From Apoderus coryli (taxonomy: Eukaryota > Arthropoda > Insecta > Coleoptera > Attelabidae): a stretch of DNA of 64,000 bases. The DNA lies in contig OU452204.1 in the NCBI GenBank assembly GCA_911728435.2, positions 3,100,001 to 3,164,000 of the forward strand, read 5' to 3'. Under the pieces are notes generated by a model, which saw only the letters and a list, made by a program, of their open reading frames with translations, had not been told where the DNA came from and ran no database searches. A program made the position numbers and the translations under genes. Numbering within the stretch: the first letter of the stretch is position 1; each line of letters opens with the position of its first letter. This document shows positions 42,801 through 53,283 of the stretch, piece after piece.

Positions 42801-45257
42801 AATTAAATTAACCCCCTTCTCGAGACACTGGTTTAAGGAAGGTTTATTTTTCAGTTTTGCACCTGCATCAAAGACCGGCCTGATTTTGGTGGTTGAGTTC
42901 TCTTTTAGAACTGGTCTGTGTGGCAAATAATGTACAGCCCCGTTGAAACTAGATGGTGTCACCTCATTTTTCACTAACTCTATAATTCCCTCACTCGCCC
43001 AGTCCTCAAATATTTCACCATAAACCTGAACCAAATCCTGCGAACGTAGCTTCCTTAAAACATTCTCTAAACGGCCTTTAGCGAGGTCGTAATTATTTGG
43101 GAGTGGGGGGTGACCTTCAATCCAGGGAAGTCTGACCTTGTAACGTCCATCGTCCTCAATTTCTACTGTATCAGAAAAATATTCCATAGCTGCTAGTTCC
43201 ACCTCCTTTCTGGTCTTTTGTGCTGTAGGTTCGGTAATTCCCAAAACGTCAAGTTCCCACAAGTTAGTAATCGATGCATCATTAACAAGCAAACACAACG
43301 TTGATATAGACGCATCCCTTCCGGTTGAGTGTGTAGGAACCTTGCCCATCAATGTCCAACCCAAAACTGTCTCAACTGCCACTAGACCGCATGTTAATAC
43401 ATGACGCCTACCAGTATACAATCTACCAGCCACATCGGAACCGATAAGTAATTCTATTTTTCCTGACTGAAGTGTATCGTTGACTTCAACTTCCAGCTTC
43501 CACAGTTCCTGAATCCAAGGACCAGGGAAAATCGGAGAAATATTACCACAAATCTGGGGTTGATCCAACACCTCGAATTTACACGAAAAATCGGCTGCCG
43601 TTACCTCCACCTCATACAAATTATGGCTTTGTTCCGACAAAGTACCGCCAAATAGACAATGTATTATTTTTTCGCGTTTCTTCGCCCTTAACCCGATTTT
43701 CTCAGCCGTCGACCTTAACACATATGACCGCTGGGAGCCGGTGTCAATCAAAGCACGCACGTCATACAAAAGACCTTTAGAAATAACTTTAATACGCAAA
43801 GTTTGTAAAAACACATGGCCACTGGTAACATTTGTCGCATTAAGTTCAGGTTTCGGCCTGGTGACAACAGTTCCGCTAGATTTCGATTCCCTGTTAACCT
43901 TTAAATCGGGACACATTAAAGTAATGTGTTGCTTGCCACAGACTATACATTTTACGCGCGCGTTACATCTTTTCACTTGGTGGCCCTTTTTCAGACAACG
44001 AAAACAGCCCCCCTTATCTTTAATTAATTGTTTTTTCTTGTCTAACGAAAGAGATTGTGCCTTAAAACAATCTGTACTATCGTGTGTTCCGTCACAAAAA
44101 ATACATTTAACAGTCTCACTGTTAACTAAATCGGCCGCTATAGGTACTGTTGGAGAATCACTGTTTTTATTAGTCTTTCTACCCACTACCGCACTAGAAG
44201 TTCGCGAAGCATCGTGAAGTCCAAAACCCTCTGATGCCAAAGCTACGCGTTGCTCGTTTTCGACCTCACCCTGTAGGAATTGCATTAGTGCTTTTAATCT
44301 CTTATCTAAAGTAACATTGTTTGCGCCGATGTCAACCGGATCCGCGTTCGAAGCGCCGCCGTCGTCGTTATGAGAACCACGAACTATCACGTCAGGAGCC
44401 GCACATAAAGTCACCGAAGCCCGCTGCCAAATCCGTTGAAGGTCCTCCGGCAAACACGATTCTATGAGTGGATAAAGCATAGCCGCGTACCTATCCGACG
44501 TTATACCGAGAGTTTCTAATGCCCTCAACTGTGTTTCAATTTGATCATACAACCGAGAAAGTTCCACTTTATTTTTTGACACGGCGTTACTCAAAATTAA
44601 CTTTAAGAGTTCCCTCACATAAACTTCGATTTGGAGATCTTCCCTGCCAAATCGCGCTTTTAAACTGTCTATTATTTTCGGATAGTTACCGCCCGTGGCA
44701 GGAAAACTCTCGACCAGCCGTCTAGCCCTACTTCCCGGAATCGTCGCCTGAATTAAATAATCGACCTTATCCGCACTATCAATATCTGGATCTTCGTGTA
44801 CCTTGCTAAATTGCGCCCAGAACGACAACCAGTCCCGAATATTGCCATCAAACTTTTTAAATTGTATGACAGGAAGCTGAAAGGTACGCCTACCTGGTAT
44901 CCCTACATGTCCACCTACCCCTACATTACTGACGGCATACTCAGAGGAACTGTCCTCCTTAAACAATTTGTCGCACTTCAAATTCAACATTTTCAACTTT
45001 CTGACGTATGTGTCACACGTATCAATATCCATAGATAATTCATTTTCCGTCAAATTTTCATTTAAAAGTAATTCAAAAATATCAGAACTTATTACTTTTA
45101 ACTCACCAATTTTTTCTTGTAGACTCTCCCACGCCACTTTAATATTGTCTAAGTCCGGTACTGGCTGGGATAAATAGCCTTCCAATTCATTTGCACATCG
45201 GGTAAAAGAACTACGAATTACCGCACGATGTTTCTTCTTATTTTCAAGACCTGCCAT
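39861..45257 (-). CDS. BEL/Pao Gag-Pol polyprotein, intact frame
   Basis: 1798 residues from ATG 45257 (MAGLENKKKHRAVIR); the frame is open a few codons more, but only via TTG. Order of domains: Gag with coiled N-terminus and the DUF1759-type segment (FDGNIRDWLSFWAQF) near residue 140; CCHC-type knuckles (CIFCDGTHDSTDC, CFRCLKKGHQVKRC, CIVCGKQHITLMC) near 390-450; aspartic protease (ALIDTGSQRSYV) near 510; reverse transcriptase with VVADIRKAFLQIGL and the active-site FYVDNC (YVDD-like box in BEL form); RNase H (LHVFCDASIKAYA; WSDSTTVLSW); H2C2 and integrase (HQKLCHVG, VDFAGPL, FSDNGTNFVG, WWGGFFERLVG); and a DUF5641-like C-terminus. No stop or frameshift. No envelope gene. Confidence 0.95.
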   Translation of the reverse strand: MAGLENKKKHRAVIRSSFTRCANELEGYLSQPVPDLDNIKVAWESLQEKIGELKVISSDIFELLLNENLTENELSMDIDTCDTYVRKLKMLNLKCDKLFKEDSSSEYAVSNVGVGGHVGIPGRRTFQLPVIQFKKFDGNIRDWLSFWAQFSKVHEDPDIDSADKVDYLIQATIPGSRARRLVESFPATGGNYPKIIDSLKARFGREDLQIEVYVRELLKLILSNAVSKNKVELSRLYDQIETQLRALETLGITSDRYAAMLYPLIESCLPEDLQRIWQRASVTLCAAPDVIVRGSHNDDGGASNADPVDIGANNVTLDKRLKALMQFLQGEVENEQRVALASEGFGLHDASRTSSAVVGRKTNKNSDSPTVPIAADLVNSETVKCIFCDGTHDSTDCFKAQSLSLDKKKQLIKDKGGCFRCLKKGHQVKRCNARVKCIVCGKQHITLMCPDLKVNRESKSSGTVVTRPKPELNATNVTSGHVFLQTLRIKVISKGLLYDVRALIDTGSQRSYVLRSTAEKIGLRAKKREKIIHCLFGGTLSEQSHNLYEVEVTAADFSCKFEVLDQPQICGNISPIFPGPWIQELWKLEVEVNDTLQSGKIELLIGSDVAGRLYTGRRHVLTCGLVAVETVLGWTLMGKVPTHSTGRDASISTLCLLVNDASITNLWELDVLGITEPTAQKTRKEVELAAMEYFSDTVEIEDDGRYKVRLPWIEGHPPLPNNYDLAKGRLENVLRKLRSQDLVQVYGEIFEDWASEGIIELVKNEVTPSSFNGAVHYLPHRPVLKENSTTKIRPVFDAGAKLKNKPSLNQCLEKGVNLIEEIPNILLRFRENRIGVVADIRKAFLQIGLHEADRDCLRFLWKDPDGNEIVYRHKRVVFGVNSSPFLLGATIEHHLEQSHRKYVESQENSFLSTVARLQKSFYVDNCVTSLPDEASLRGFINDSIHIMSAAKFDLRGWERTQYNGDGCDVPVLGLVWNTRRDSLALKSCIVSLEEIKGALVTKRMILSVAQKIFDPIGFTSPITVCPKILLQKTWKNNLGWDKPVDDEIKAEFCSWVDDLKQLHGIEIPRWIDCADENDECSLHVFCDASIKAYACVIFLRVKRGDDVSLYLVASKSRVAPKKYVSIPRLELLSATIAARLFASIRKNLDKHLNCYFWSDSTTVLSWIRRQEEWASFVWNRVSEIRSLTPVTAWKHVPGIMDSADLPSRGCSAKSLLESRWWEGPKWLLRSEEFWPQEDQAVDEEEISKEKKKRIVCMINVTSDDFHLNYFSKYSKMIRMMGWIIRVFHNGYSKNKGSKHCGPLSAEELNYAELFVCKVVQNEVFSENDSRIKTLDIFRDQLGVLRLKSRISNRQDLENFRLPIILPAKHLVTQKLVLSMHQKLCHVGVQGLLSALRENYWILGGRRYIRSVIGDCTVCRRYRSKPFVMKSPPLPLDRVRHAVAFEVSGVDFAGPLYLKTGQKVWACLFTCAVYRAVHLELATSLSTEHFMKALRRFIARRGRPKIMFSDNGTNFVGTDNAFAMLNWEDIIDNCSVERIIWRFNPPTAAWWGGFFERLVGLMKQLLRKMLGRACLTYEDLLTILCDCESVINSRPLTYQTNDANDLITLTPNMFLRELTNSGVPDCDAIDKHSLSKSVKNLQKLRDDLRIRFRNEYLGQLQSVTSSRASRNVTLGEIVLIGNDKDKRVDWPMGQVVELLTGKDGCVRLVRVRTTKGQLLRPIQRVFPLEMQGTSTEGQSADDVCGAAKAATVDEEYDYSDSRCDSSVPGKVNPFRESRVPECKTTRSGRVIKLPRRFKD

Positions 45258-45408
45258 TTTTGAAACTTCACACAACGAATAGCGAAAAACAAACCTCGAA
45301 TCTGGTCAACACCCGCAGTTGTTTTATCAAAAAGCAAACCGTTAAAAAACACTGCAAAATTCGAGTCAATAATTAATTCGCTTACGAATGTCTCCAAAAA
45401 CGCCAATA

Positions 45409-45668
45409 TGTTGGGGAACAAGAAGAACTACCCGTTCTAAATGAAACACCCGGTTCGTTTAATTAAACAATAGTTTACTCGGTGTACATTCAAATAAAAA
45501 CACTTTTAGATACAGAAGAATTAATAATATATAAACTAAGAACGAAACTAAATTTAACAACTCATCGTTCTGACAGCAAGTGACAACTCTGTCTCAAAAA
45601 TTGATTGTTTACGACTTGTGCCAGAAATCTAATAATGTGTATAACAAACACAGTGGGTTTTCATAACA
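45409..45668 (-). repeat. 5' LTR of the BEL/Pao element
   Basis: Direct repeat of 39507-39766. The primer-binding site should lie just below 45409 (minus-strand TATTGGCGTTTTTGG); I cannot assign the tRNA. Confidence 0.95.
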
Positions 45669-46370
45669 ATTTGTTCGACTATGACGCCCTGGTCAGGATT
45701 GTTGTAAGAAAGTGTGTGTGTTGCAGCCGGCAATTCTGTATCACCATTCGTTTGCTTCTGTTTCAAATCTGCCACAGAGTAGAATGTATTGTCAATCTGC
45801 AGTTGATTTTTCACAATCTTGGCAAGGTGATTGTGTGAACGGGCGGTCTTGAGATTTTCGCGAAGAACTTTCCGATCCGACCGATCCTCAAAACTTAGAT
45901 CATCTGATATATAAACTTTGCTTCCCTTTAACTTATATATATTCTGGAAAACAGACTTCTTTTTAAGGTACGAACAAAATTCTACTTTTATGTGCGACCC
46001 CTTTGGTGTTCTTATTACAATAACGTTGTTGATGTCGCTGTCGACCAGAGTAATCTCCAGTAGCTCTCGAAATTTCAGAACAATGAAATCCAACAAATTC
46101 CCTTCAGGAGCCTTCAAACCAAAAATCATAAGATTGTTCTTCCTGAACTTTCGGTCGTATATTTTGCACTTTTCCTCAAGACTAACGCAGCGCTTATCTA
46201 ATTTTTGAATATGTTCAGACTGTTTATCCAAAGCATCAAGTAATTTCTTATTTTCGCTCTTTAATTCCTGTCGGATAATGCTCTCAGATTTTCTTATTGC
46301 TTCCAGAAGAAGTTGTGTTTCCACTGACAATGCCGACAGTTCCTTACTCATATCGATCGAAAGCAATTAT

Positions 46371-46860
46371 ATGTAATTGATACGAACCACTATAATTATT
46401 ATTATTTTTTTTTCTCAATAACACGCGTTCTAATCATCGCGTTTATATGAAACTTGGTAGGTATAGTTGTTTTCACGAGGAACAAAATTACCTGCTTTCA
46501 GAAATTATAATAAATATACAATCCGGTCCTTTTTTATTTATGGTAAGCATTTTTGGGTTTTATGATGGGCAATATCGGAATACAACTTAGTCAAAACCAG
46601 TTATCCAGAATTCCACTATACATTAATGTTACAATTATTTTAGCCGCATATTTTTTAGGTAGGAAAAGTTAAAAAACATGTTTCTGAATTTAAATGACGA
46701 GGGGTTTTGTACCCTTTGACCTCTGACCCCCTATTTTTTAGAACAACAATTTATTTTTCTTGAAGTAATCCATATTGGAAAGGAGTTGAATGTTTAATAC
46801 TCGGTTTAATATATAAATAAAACAACGTTTACTCCACAAAATACTTATATATATATTTTG
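46371..46860. other. LINE 5' region or flank, nothing recognised
   Basis: AT-rich. GAGGGGTTTTGTACCCTTTGACC near 46693 (23 bases; first 20 GAGGGGTTTTGTACCCTTTG) resembles ATTGGGGTTTTGTTCTTCTTTGACCC near 48082, a minor dispersed repeat. Confidence 0.35.
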
Positions 46861-46864
46861 AGAT

Positions 46865-47830
46865 GCCAGACATGTTTCGGAAATTCAAATTTCCATCATC
46901 AGTAGCTCAGATTAACATAGTCACGCATTCATGTTTACAAACGTATGGCTTAGCATTTAAACATCTATATAAACTAAAAAGATGTTGGTATTTAGAACAT
47001 GGTAATAAATTAAGTATTTATGTAAAACTCACCATTTGTGGAAAACTACATCACGTAAAATAAATGTTAAAAACTATTAAAATTATTTAAATCATAACTA
47101 ATTAGCGATATTAGAAGTCAAAATTTATACATGTGTATAGTCCAGTAATAACCGTACAATTTATTGTTATTTAGTAGTTTCTTTTTCATTATACTTAGAG
47201 AATAGTCTTCGGAGATCTTGAATTTAAATGTAATGGCGAATTAGTACGATGACCTTGTTGTAGAAGGCACAAGTGCAGAGTGTATAACATTTGGTTAGTA
47301 CGTAGCACTTGCATCAATTGGAATATCACTTATAAGTAAGTTGTTGTAGGGAGTGTTTGGGGATAGGTATGTGAGGATCATGGACTGAAAATCAGAAAAC
47401 TGAGAGAGCTGGTGTAGTGTTGTGAGGAAAGGGCATTGGGATTGTGAGTTATTAAAAGCTTTACGAAAGTGAAGAAGAAGAAGACATTCTATTGAAAGAA
47501 GTTGACTTTATTTATGCGAAAGAATTAGGTTATGGATCTAAATATTTGAGATTGCGGTTATGAATATTATTATTATTTATAAGGTTATGTGTTCGAAAAT
47601 ATACATGACGCCTATGGGGAAGGTCTATATACATGGATTTAGGACGATGAGGTTATATTTCTTTTTGTTACAGGATAATGAATTGAAGAATGGTAGGCAA
47701 TCAAATTCTAATTGGTCGTTGATACCTTTATATTTGGTGTTATGTTTATAGTTGTTAAATTCAAGGGCTTCTAATACATTCACTAATGTGCTTTTGGAAC
47801 ATGTGTGGAGTACTTTTGACTTGTCCATTA
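46865..47830 (-). mobile_element. Penelope-like remnant with hammerhead-like core
   Basis: The minus-strand frame at 47625-47828 encodes a Penelope C-terminal segment (LHTCSKSTLVNVLEALEFNN, YKHNTKYKGINDQLEF), the same region as 21280-21558. About 720 bases downstream on the same strand is a CTGATGA...GAAAC core at 46874-46902. The order endonuclease end then hammerhead matches the 20742-22199 element. The sequence between is noncoding or too decayed to read. Confidence 0.6.
46874..46902 (-). ncRNA. Hammerhead-ribozyme-like core
   Basis: Minus strand CTGATGA (46902-46896), stem GGAAATT/AATTTCC, then GAAAC (46878-46874): canonical core order with a strong stem II. Confidence 0.6.
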
Positions 47831-48285
47831 AGGAGGAGTGGTGACAATTTATTTACAAACATTTTGCTATCCTTCCTAAAAGTCGATAAAATGATTGGTT
47901 TCAGAGATAAATTGATAAATATCAGACGTTGTTTTGTCACAAAATTGGATTTAAAAACGAATTATTTTTGCATAATCAAATTTTTATAAACACATTCCCA
48001 TAAAATTTGGTACAGTAAACAAAAATAATTAGTTATCTTCTGAGAAACATAAAATAAAAAAACTAGTAAATATTTTACATTGGGGTTTTGTTCTTCTTTG
48101 ACCCCCGCAGTATGTTTTCTATCTACGCCAGTGATATTCTAAAACACTTTTTAACAAATAATATAATATTTTAGAATATTTTTTGTATTTTGAAAATTTT
48201 TTATAAATTGTTTTGTTTTAGAAATTATTTGAAAAACACTCGAAAATCATTGGCTCAAAAAATAATAATGATATCCTATTTTAAA
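47831..48285. other. No gene recognised
   Basis: AT-rich flank of the next transposon. Confidence 0.4.
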
Positions 48286-51200
48286 TAGCCCCATCGAAGA
48301 AAGTTGTAACTCATTTTGTCATATTTTACAGCAGGACGAAAAATCCGAAATATAAATTTTCATATTTTTTTTGACAAGAGACCTGAAACATTAGCTATTT
48401 GAAATTTAGATAATATAGATAAACGTACTTTGAGCTATCTTTACATATTTTTTAACAATTCTAGGCATATAATTTGACAAAAATTTGTGAGATACGACCT
48501 TAACCATACATATAATTTGTAAGTGCAACAAGGTTGTAACTATCGAATACAGCCTTTTAACTCCCAAATAATTAGTTTTTTTTTAATTTTGGTCATTAAA
48601 AACGTCATATCTGTATTTAATTTTTGTAAATAAAATGGTAAAACACTATTTGCAAGAAAAAAAAACGTCAAAGTATTTTATATAATATTTATTAAATGAA
48701 AAGGAAAACATGATTTCTACCACTACTTGAACAAGAACTAAAAAAATATTCTTAAAACTATTAATGTTGATACAAAGTAAAGTCAACTAATAGTAAAATA
48801 GGTACTTAATACTACAATTATAAAAACCATAGCTTTGCTAACAAGATTAGGTAAATTATAGAAAAATATTATTCCGAATCTGATAATTCCTCTGCAGTGT
48901 TGTCACAATATTTTAGATTTTTATTATAGCTAAGATACATAGTGGGTATCGCATTTGAACGACAAAGGCTGTTTAAGTTATTATACTTTAATTTTGAGAT
49001 AGGAATTGGTCGACTGTAAGCTGGCAGAATAGTAGTAGTATCAACAGTTTCTTGTTGATTTTTTCTTTGTCTAGTAGTGTGTGCGTCTGATTTTTTGCCC
49101 AAGTCAATGAAGTAGCTGGTTTCCGACAACAAGTCGTAGTTTATTTGTAATATTTTCGAATTATTACTTGTGATCTTAATGTGTCTTACCCTGTTCCATT
49201 TAACTTTCTGATTATTGGTACCGATTTCAAAATTAACTTGTGTGTTCATTAATTCTTTAAAATTTAGAATTTTATTTTGATCCAATTCTGTTACATGATA
49301 TGGTTTGCCAGATGTTTTGGCACACCTTATTATTGATATCCATTGTTCAGGAACATAAACAATTTGATTTTTTTTGCGTCTTTCGATGAGGGCATGCATT
49401 GAGTCGCCCTCATTTTGAGTATGCCCAACTTCATAATATCCGTGAGATATGTTTATCTTAAACTTTTCTACAGCATATGCATACATAGAGAAAATTATTC
49501 TATTTCGATTCTGACCAGAACAGTTGTCAGAAAAAAAATAGAAGTCCTTGAAACCTTGTCTTACTTTACTTTCAATAAAAAGGTAAACTGCACTACTAAT
49601 TTCATTTGCGCCTTTTTTACCGATGGTTTCATCCCATACGAAACAAAATCCTTCATTTTTACCGATGTCAAAAATCGTAAAATTATAAACGGGTAATTTT
49701 CTTTTGTAATAAAACAGAGATACTTCGGACATAGGTGTCGACAAAACTTTATGCAAATCATAACTAGCTAAAACTGCCGAACTACTTTGTTGAGCAAGAA
49801 GCTTTTGTTCTGATTTTAGTTCCCTAACAATGAATTTTGAGGCAATATGAATGGTATATTCTAAAAGTAATGATTCTTTCTCTTCGGGAGTGGCTTTATT
49901 AAAAGAATCACATTTTGGACACTGGTCCTTCTTTGGCTTAAAAAAGTCTATATTATATTCGTTATAGAATATTTCTCGATATTGTCGTTCGGTAGCTTTA
50001 GCGTACGTATCCACATTTTTTTTCAATTAACCACTCTTTATAGAGCTTGTATAACTTTGTAAATGTTAACGATTCTTCAAAATATTTTTTCCCGATTCTA
50101 GCTCTAACATAATGAGAGTCGACAAAAGGAATTTCGGAAATATGCATCCTGACAGTATCTTTTATACATTAAGGTACTTGATTTGGCCTGTTGGTATGAC
50201 GGCCGCGTTTATCGTCAAGTACAGCACAGCGAGATTCAGCCGCATCTAACTTTTTAAAGATAGTAACAATCCATTTATCTGTGATATCTAAAGTGTCACA
50301 AAACATTTTTTTGCAAACCCGATGTTTTATATTATCTCTAATATTAAAAAAATATTTGTATGACCAATGACGGCGAGAGGTTTCAAGCGTAGCTAATGTT
50401 ACTTGTTTTCTCGGCACCCTTTCAACACATCTATTTACATACTGAACTTGTTTGTTGTGGTCACCAAGAGCCCAAATATTTTTTGCGCGCTTCAACATCG
50501 AAGTTTTCCAAACATTTTCTGAAGCATTTTTCATTACATCCTGCCTTCAGTTGACGTTCTCTGATTAACTTTGCTCGCAGATTTATGAACTCTTGACCTA
50601 ATTTTTTTTTCTTTTTTAAGATATTGCCTTTCCATACATCTGGATTTCTCTTTCTTTTGCGTCCAGGATTACTCTTCTTAGGAATACATCTCTTTTTGCT
50701 TTTTTGCTCTTGTTTTTCGCATGAAGCAGACGATGTAGTTGCATCTTTTGGTTCTTTATTTTCTAAACAAGTGTCGCTTAATTCTTCTGCCAATTCTGGG
50801 TATCGTTGTTGTGGAATGTCACCTTGGTTTTCTGTAATCCAAAATACAATAATCTTTTGTAGTATCAAAAAAACTATAATGTAAATATTATATACGTACC
50901 ATCAAGTTCGGAAGGCACATACTCAGAAACATCTGGAGAATATGGATCTTCTTGGGAAGATTCGGATTCAATATGAGGTAAAAAACTATAATTACGCTGT
51001 GGTCGCAATAATTTGCCTTTAAATTGAATTAAACTTTGACCACTATTTATCGGGAGTAGCGATAAAGGTAAAACATCTTGAGTTGGTTCATAACCCGAGG
51101 TCCCCGCTTCTGTTACAAATTCAGGTTCATTTTTATTGCCTACAAAATATATCATACTTAAAAGGTATCGCAATTTTCTATAATTGGAATTGGAATTGGG

Positions 51201-52173
51201 TACTGTAGCTTATAATATTAAAGCAAATTCCGGAAGTGTTTTTCTTGTCAGTAATAAAGTCTGTAGTAAATTACCTAAATTTCTTTTATGGAAATCAAGT
51301 CAAAACCAAATTTCATTATAATTCGTTCTTTATATCGAACTTACCTATGTCAAAAATACGACATCCCGTATCATGAAAACAAAACAAAAAAAGTAAACCT
51401 TAGTCTAGGTATAAAACGAAGTGAGCATTTCTGTAGGATTTTGGGTACGACTGATTCGAAGACCCTGTAGATTAACTAGCTTATCAAGTATGTATAACCT
51501 GGTTCTTGAAATATCGAGTCGAAAAACACTTGAAAATCACTATAATGTTGTTATGTTAAAAATTGAGGTTATGTCGGAAGATGAATAAAAATAATAATTT
51601 TTTAGTAGACTTACCTGCATTAGAACCGGAAATACCACTATTTTTTAATGCCAGCTCTAAAATATATTTTGTTCGTTCCATTTAGTAAAACTGATTTTAT
51701 TTTATTCAAGAAACACAAAATACTACATAATGAATAACTGGCGGTAACGTCGAGCTACTCTACATAAATAATAATCGCATCGACTAAAACAAAGCAGTAA
51801 CTCCGCTCACAAAATATACCTTTTGCTATTCGTTCCGAAAAACAAGGTTGTAACTCAATTTACGGCATATTTTATTTTAAAATTGCAATGTTTTTACCAT
51901 GAATAAGGACGTATCCCTCTTGGCGTCTTTATTAAAGTAAATAATTGTCTATGATCGAATACTTTCTAAAAGTTGTTTCTCAGGTTTCAACCATTTCAAA
52001 GTTGAAATACAAAAAAATTACTGAAATACAACCTTTTCTAATTTAGAATCTCGAAAACTATTGGTCGTGGAGTTACGTCTTTTATACTGCCATATTCGTC
52101 TTTTTTCGCTGAATATCGCGGTATACGTAACTCAAAAAGGTCATAAAGTGAGATACAACTTTATTCGTTGGGG
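48286..52173 (-). mobile_element. DNA transposon carrying a spliced DNCSGQNRN-family gene
   Basis: The left end GCCCCATCGAAGAAAGTTGTAACTCATTTT and the complemented right end CCCCCAACGAATAAAGTTGTATCTCACTTT are imperfect TIRs (about 24 of 30 positions). AAGGTTGTAACT-type repeats recur inside both ends (48530, 51843). The single gene inside runs on the minus strand. The target duplication is not clear. The superfamily may be Sola-like, but I cannot settle it. Confidence 0.5.
48869..51681 (-). pseudogene. Transposase-like protein (DUF7869-type, DNCSGQNRN), spliced, frameshifted
   Basis: Exon 1 (51615-51681, MERTKYILELALKNSG) joins exon 2 (50900-51139) and exon 3 (from 50831) in frame with GTAAGT/GTACGT donors and CAG/TAG acceptors. 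The N-terminal half is Lys/Arg- and Cys-rich (KSNPGRKRKRNPDVWKGNIL; GCNEKCFRKCLENF). A frameshift near 50490 leads to VERVPRKQVTLATLETSRRH and VCKKMFCDTLDITDKWI; a stop and another shift near 50165-50030 lead to the main core (48869-50026). This core has FFKPKKDQCPKC, VWDETIGKKGANEI, FFSDNCSGQNRNRI and YEVGHTQNEGDSMHALIE. The D/DN/GHT..D.D pattern suggests an RNase-H-like catalytic fold. Same broad family as 11251-12760. Broken at two or three places. Confidence 0.7.
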
Positions 52174-52312
52174 GTGTCGATATGTTATGGTACGGAAATA
52201 TCTTATTTTAATATTGTATTTTGCTTGCAATTTTTTCTACAAATTCTCTTTCTTTCTTGGGATATAAGGTTCTAATTTTGAAATATTTCTTTAGTTCACG
52301 TCAACGTACAAC

Positions 52313-52337
52313 GTTTCGGCTCATTAGCCTTCCTCAG
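52313..52337 (-). ncRNA. Isolated hammerhead-ribozyme-like core
   Basis: Minus strand CTGAGGA (52337-52331), stem GGCT/AGCC with loop AATG, then GAAAC (52317-52313). CTGAGGA fits CUGANGA. No Penelope coding sequence was recognised nearby. Confidence 0.5.
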
Positions 52338-52429
52338 GTACATCTCTTTTCTCACCAACATCGCATGTTTCTATAGACCATTATTTTGGTGTAGGTATAC
52401 CACTTTGGTAGGTATTTTTGTTTATTTAC

Positions 52430-52960
52430 AAGAACTTTTGAAAATGATCGCCATTTTTCCAATACATATACGGACTCGTTTTAATGGGAAAACTCTCAAT
52501 TTTTGATAATCTCCGCTTAAAATAGGAACCTTATGGCCAAAATCCCCAAATAGAAAAATACTATGGGGTGAGGTCTGGGGAACGGGCCGGCCATTTAACG
52601 GGGCATTTTGACCTCAACCAATCCAACGATTAGGACAGACCTCATGTAAATAGGCCCTTACATTTCAAGGAAAGTGCTCGGGAGCATCATCTAGTTGAAA
52701 CACATATTTTGCCGCAATTGTTAGGCCTCTTGAAAAAATAGCAGAAATGAAGCGCTTGTCAAATTTCATGGTAAAATGTCCGACCCCAAAACAAAATTCT
52801 TTACAACCCCTGCACAAACATTAACTTTGGATTTTCCTGAGCCCAGACATGAGAGTTATGCATATTTCCTAGCCCATTTCTAGTGAACGTAGACTCATCC
52901 GTAAACTTTAGCTTTAAAGTCCCGTGGTATAATTTCCTGACTTATTCTCTATGATTATTA
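52430..52960 (-). pseudogene. Decayed DD41D-type transposase C-terminal half
   Basis: Minus-strand frames give a FQLDDAPEHFP segment (Asp 2 box FQQDGAPPHF), then RAYLHEVCPNRWIG, followed by a garbled WPARSPDL region, and a tail near 52440. Many stops and shifts. No terminal repeats located. Confidence 0.6.
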
Positions 52961-53283
52961 GTTTATTGGAAATAATAAAAATAATAATTATCTATGTATA
53001 ATGCATGGAGACAGTATGCGATACGAAAACATCATGACCATGCAGGCGCGTTGCTTTAAATCGATATTTAGGGTCTGTTTAAATGCCCGTTTGCACCACA
53101 TACAGTTTAAATGACGATGTGTTCTAAGAGTCCAATAGCACAGAAAACAATAGCATCTATTTCAGTTAAATTTGCCTAAGGGTCGAAAATTCTCTTCTTA
53201 AATGGAATTCTAACCTCAATATTGCTTCTATATTTTTCATTATTGTGTTGTTTACTTTGTGTGGCGATTAAAAAATTAAAAAT

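Larger units (their letters stand above)
39507..45668 (-). mobile_element. BEL/Pao LTR retrotransposon, complete and very young
   Basis: Two 260-base LTRs (39507-39766 and 45409-45668) begin TGTT and end AACA and differ at one position that I can see (G at 39596 against A). ATTTG is duplicated outside (39502-39506, 45669-45673), the 5-base size typical of BEL/Pao. The minus strand carries one polyprotein frame. A polypurine tract (AGGTGGGAGAATG on the minus strand) abuts the 3' LTR at 39767. The element interrupts LINE ORF1. Confidence 0.95.
39342..46366 (-). pseudogene. LINE ORF1 (coiled coil plus RNA-binding fold), interrupted by BEL/Pao
   Basis: Segments 45669-46366 and 39342-39506 join across the 5-base ATTTG duplication into one open frame. 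The N-terminus (MLSIDMSKELSALSVETQLL; MSKEL may be the true start) forms a coiled coil with heptads. It is followed by RKFRKNNLMIFGLKAPEGNL and VRNPKGS-like residues (VIRTPKGSHIKVEF), typical of the RRM-like ORF1p fold of Jockey/L1-type LINEs. The tail after the insertion is KQIEDRKRKNLVEDHLEQPL, ending SKSSN. Apart from the BEL/Pao insertion the frame looks intact. Confidence 0.8.
34125..46370 (-). mobile_element. Jockey-type LINE, two ORFs, split by two younger transposons
   Basis: On the minus strand, ORF1 starts at 46366 and is cut at 45669 by a BEL/Pao element, resuming at 39506 and stopping at 39342. A 160-base spacer is cut by the 37089-39175 DD41D element; ORF2 then starts at 37083 and runs, with frameshifts, to 34287. 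A T13 tract on the plus strand near 34125 is the poly(A) tail. Removing both insertions gives a contiguous LINE of about 4 kb. The 5' end beyond 46370 is not precisely defined. Confidence 0.85.

Noticed and set aside
43741..44217. 158-codon plus-strand frame within the BEL/Pao element.
   Set aside because: Antisense shadow of the intact Gag-Pol frame; no motif of its own.
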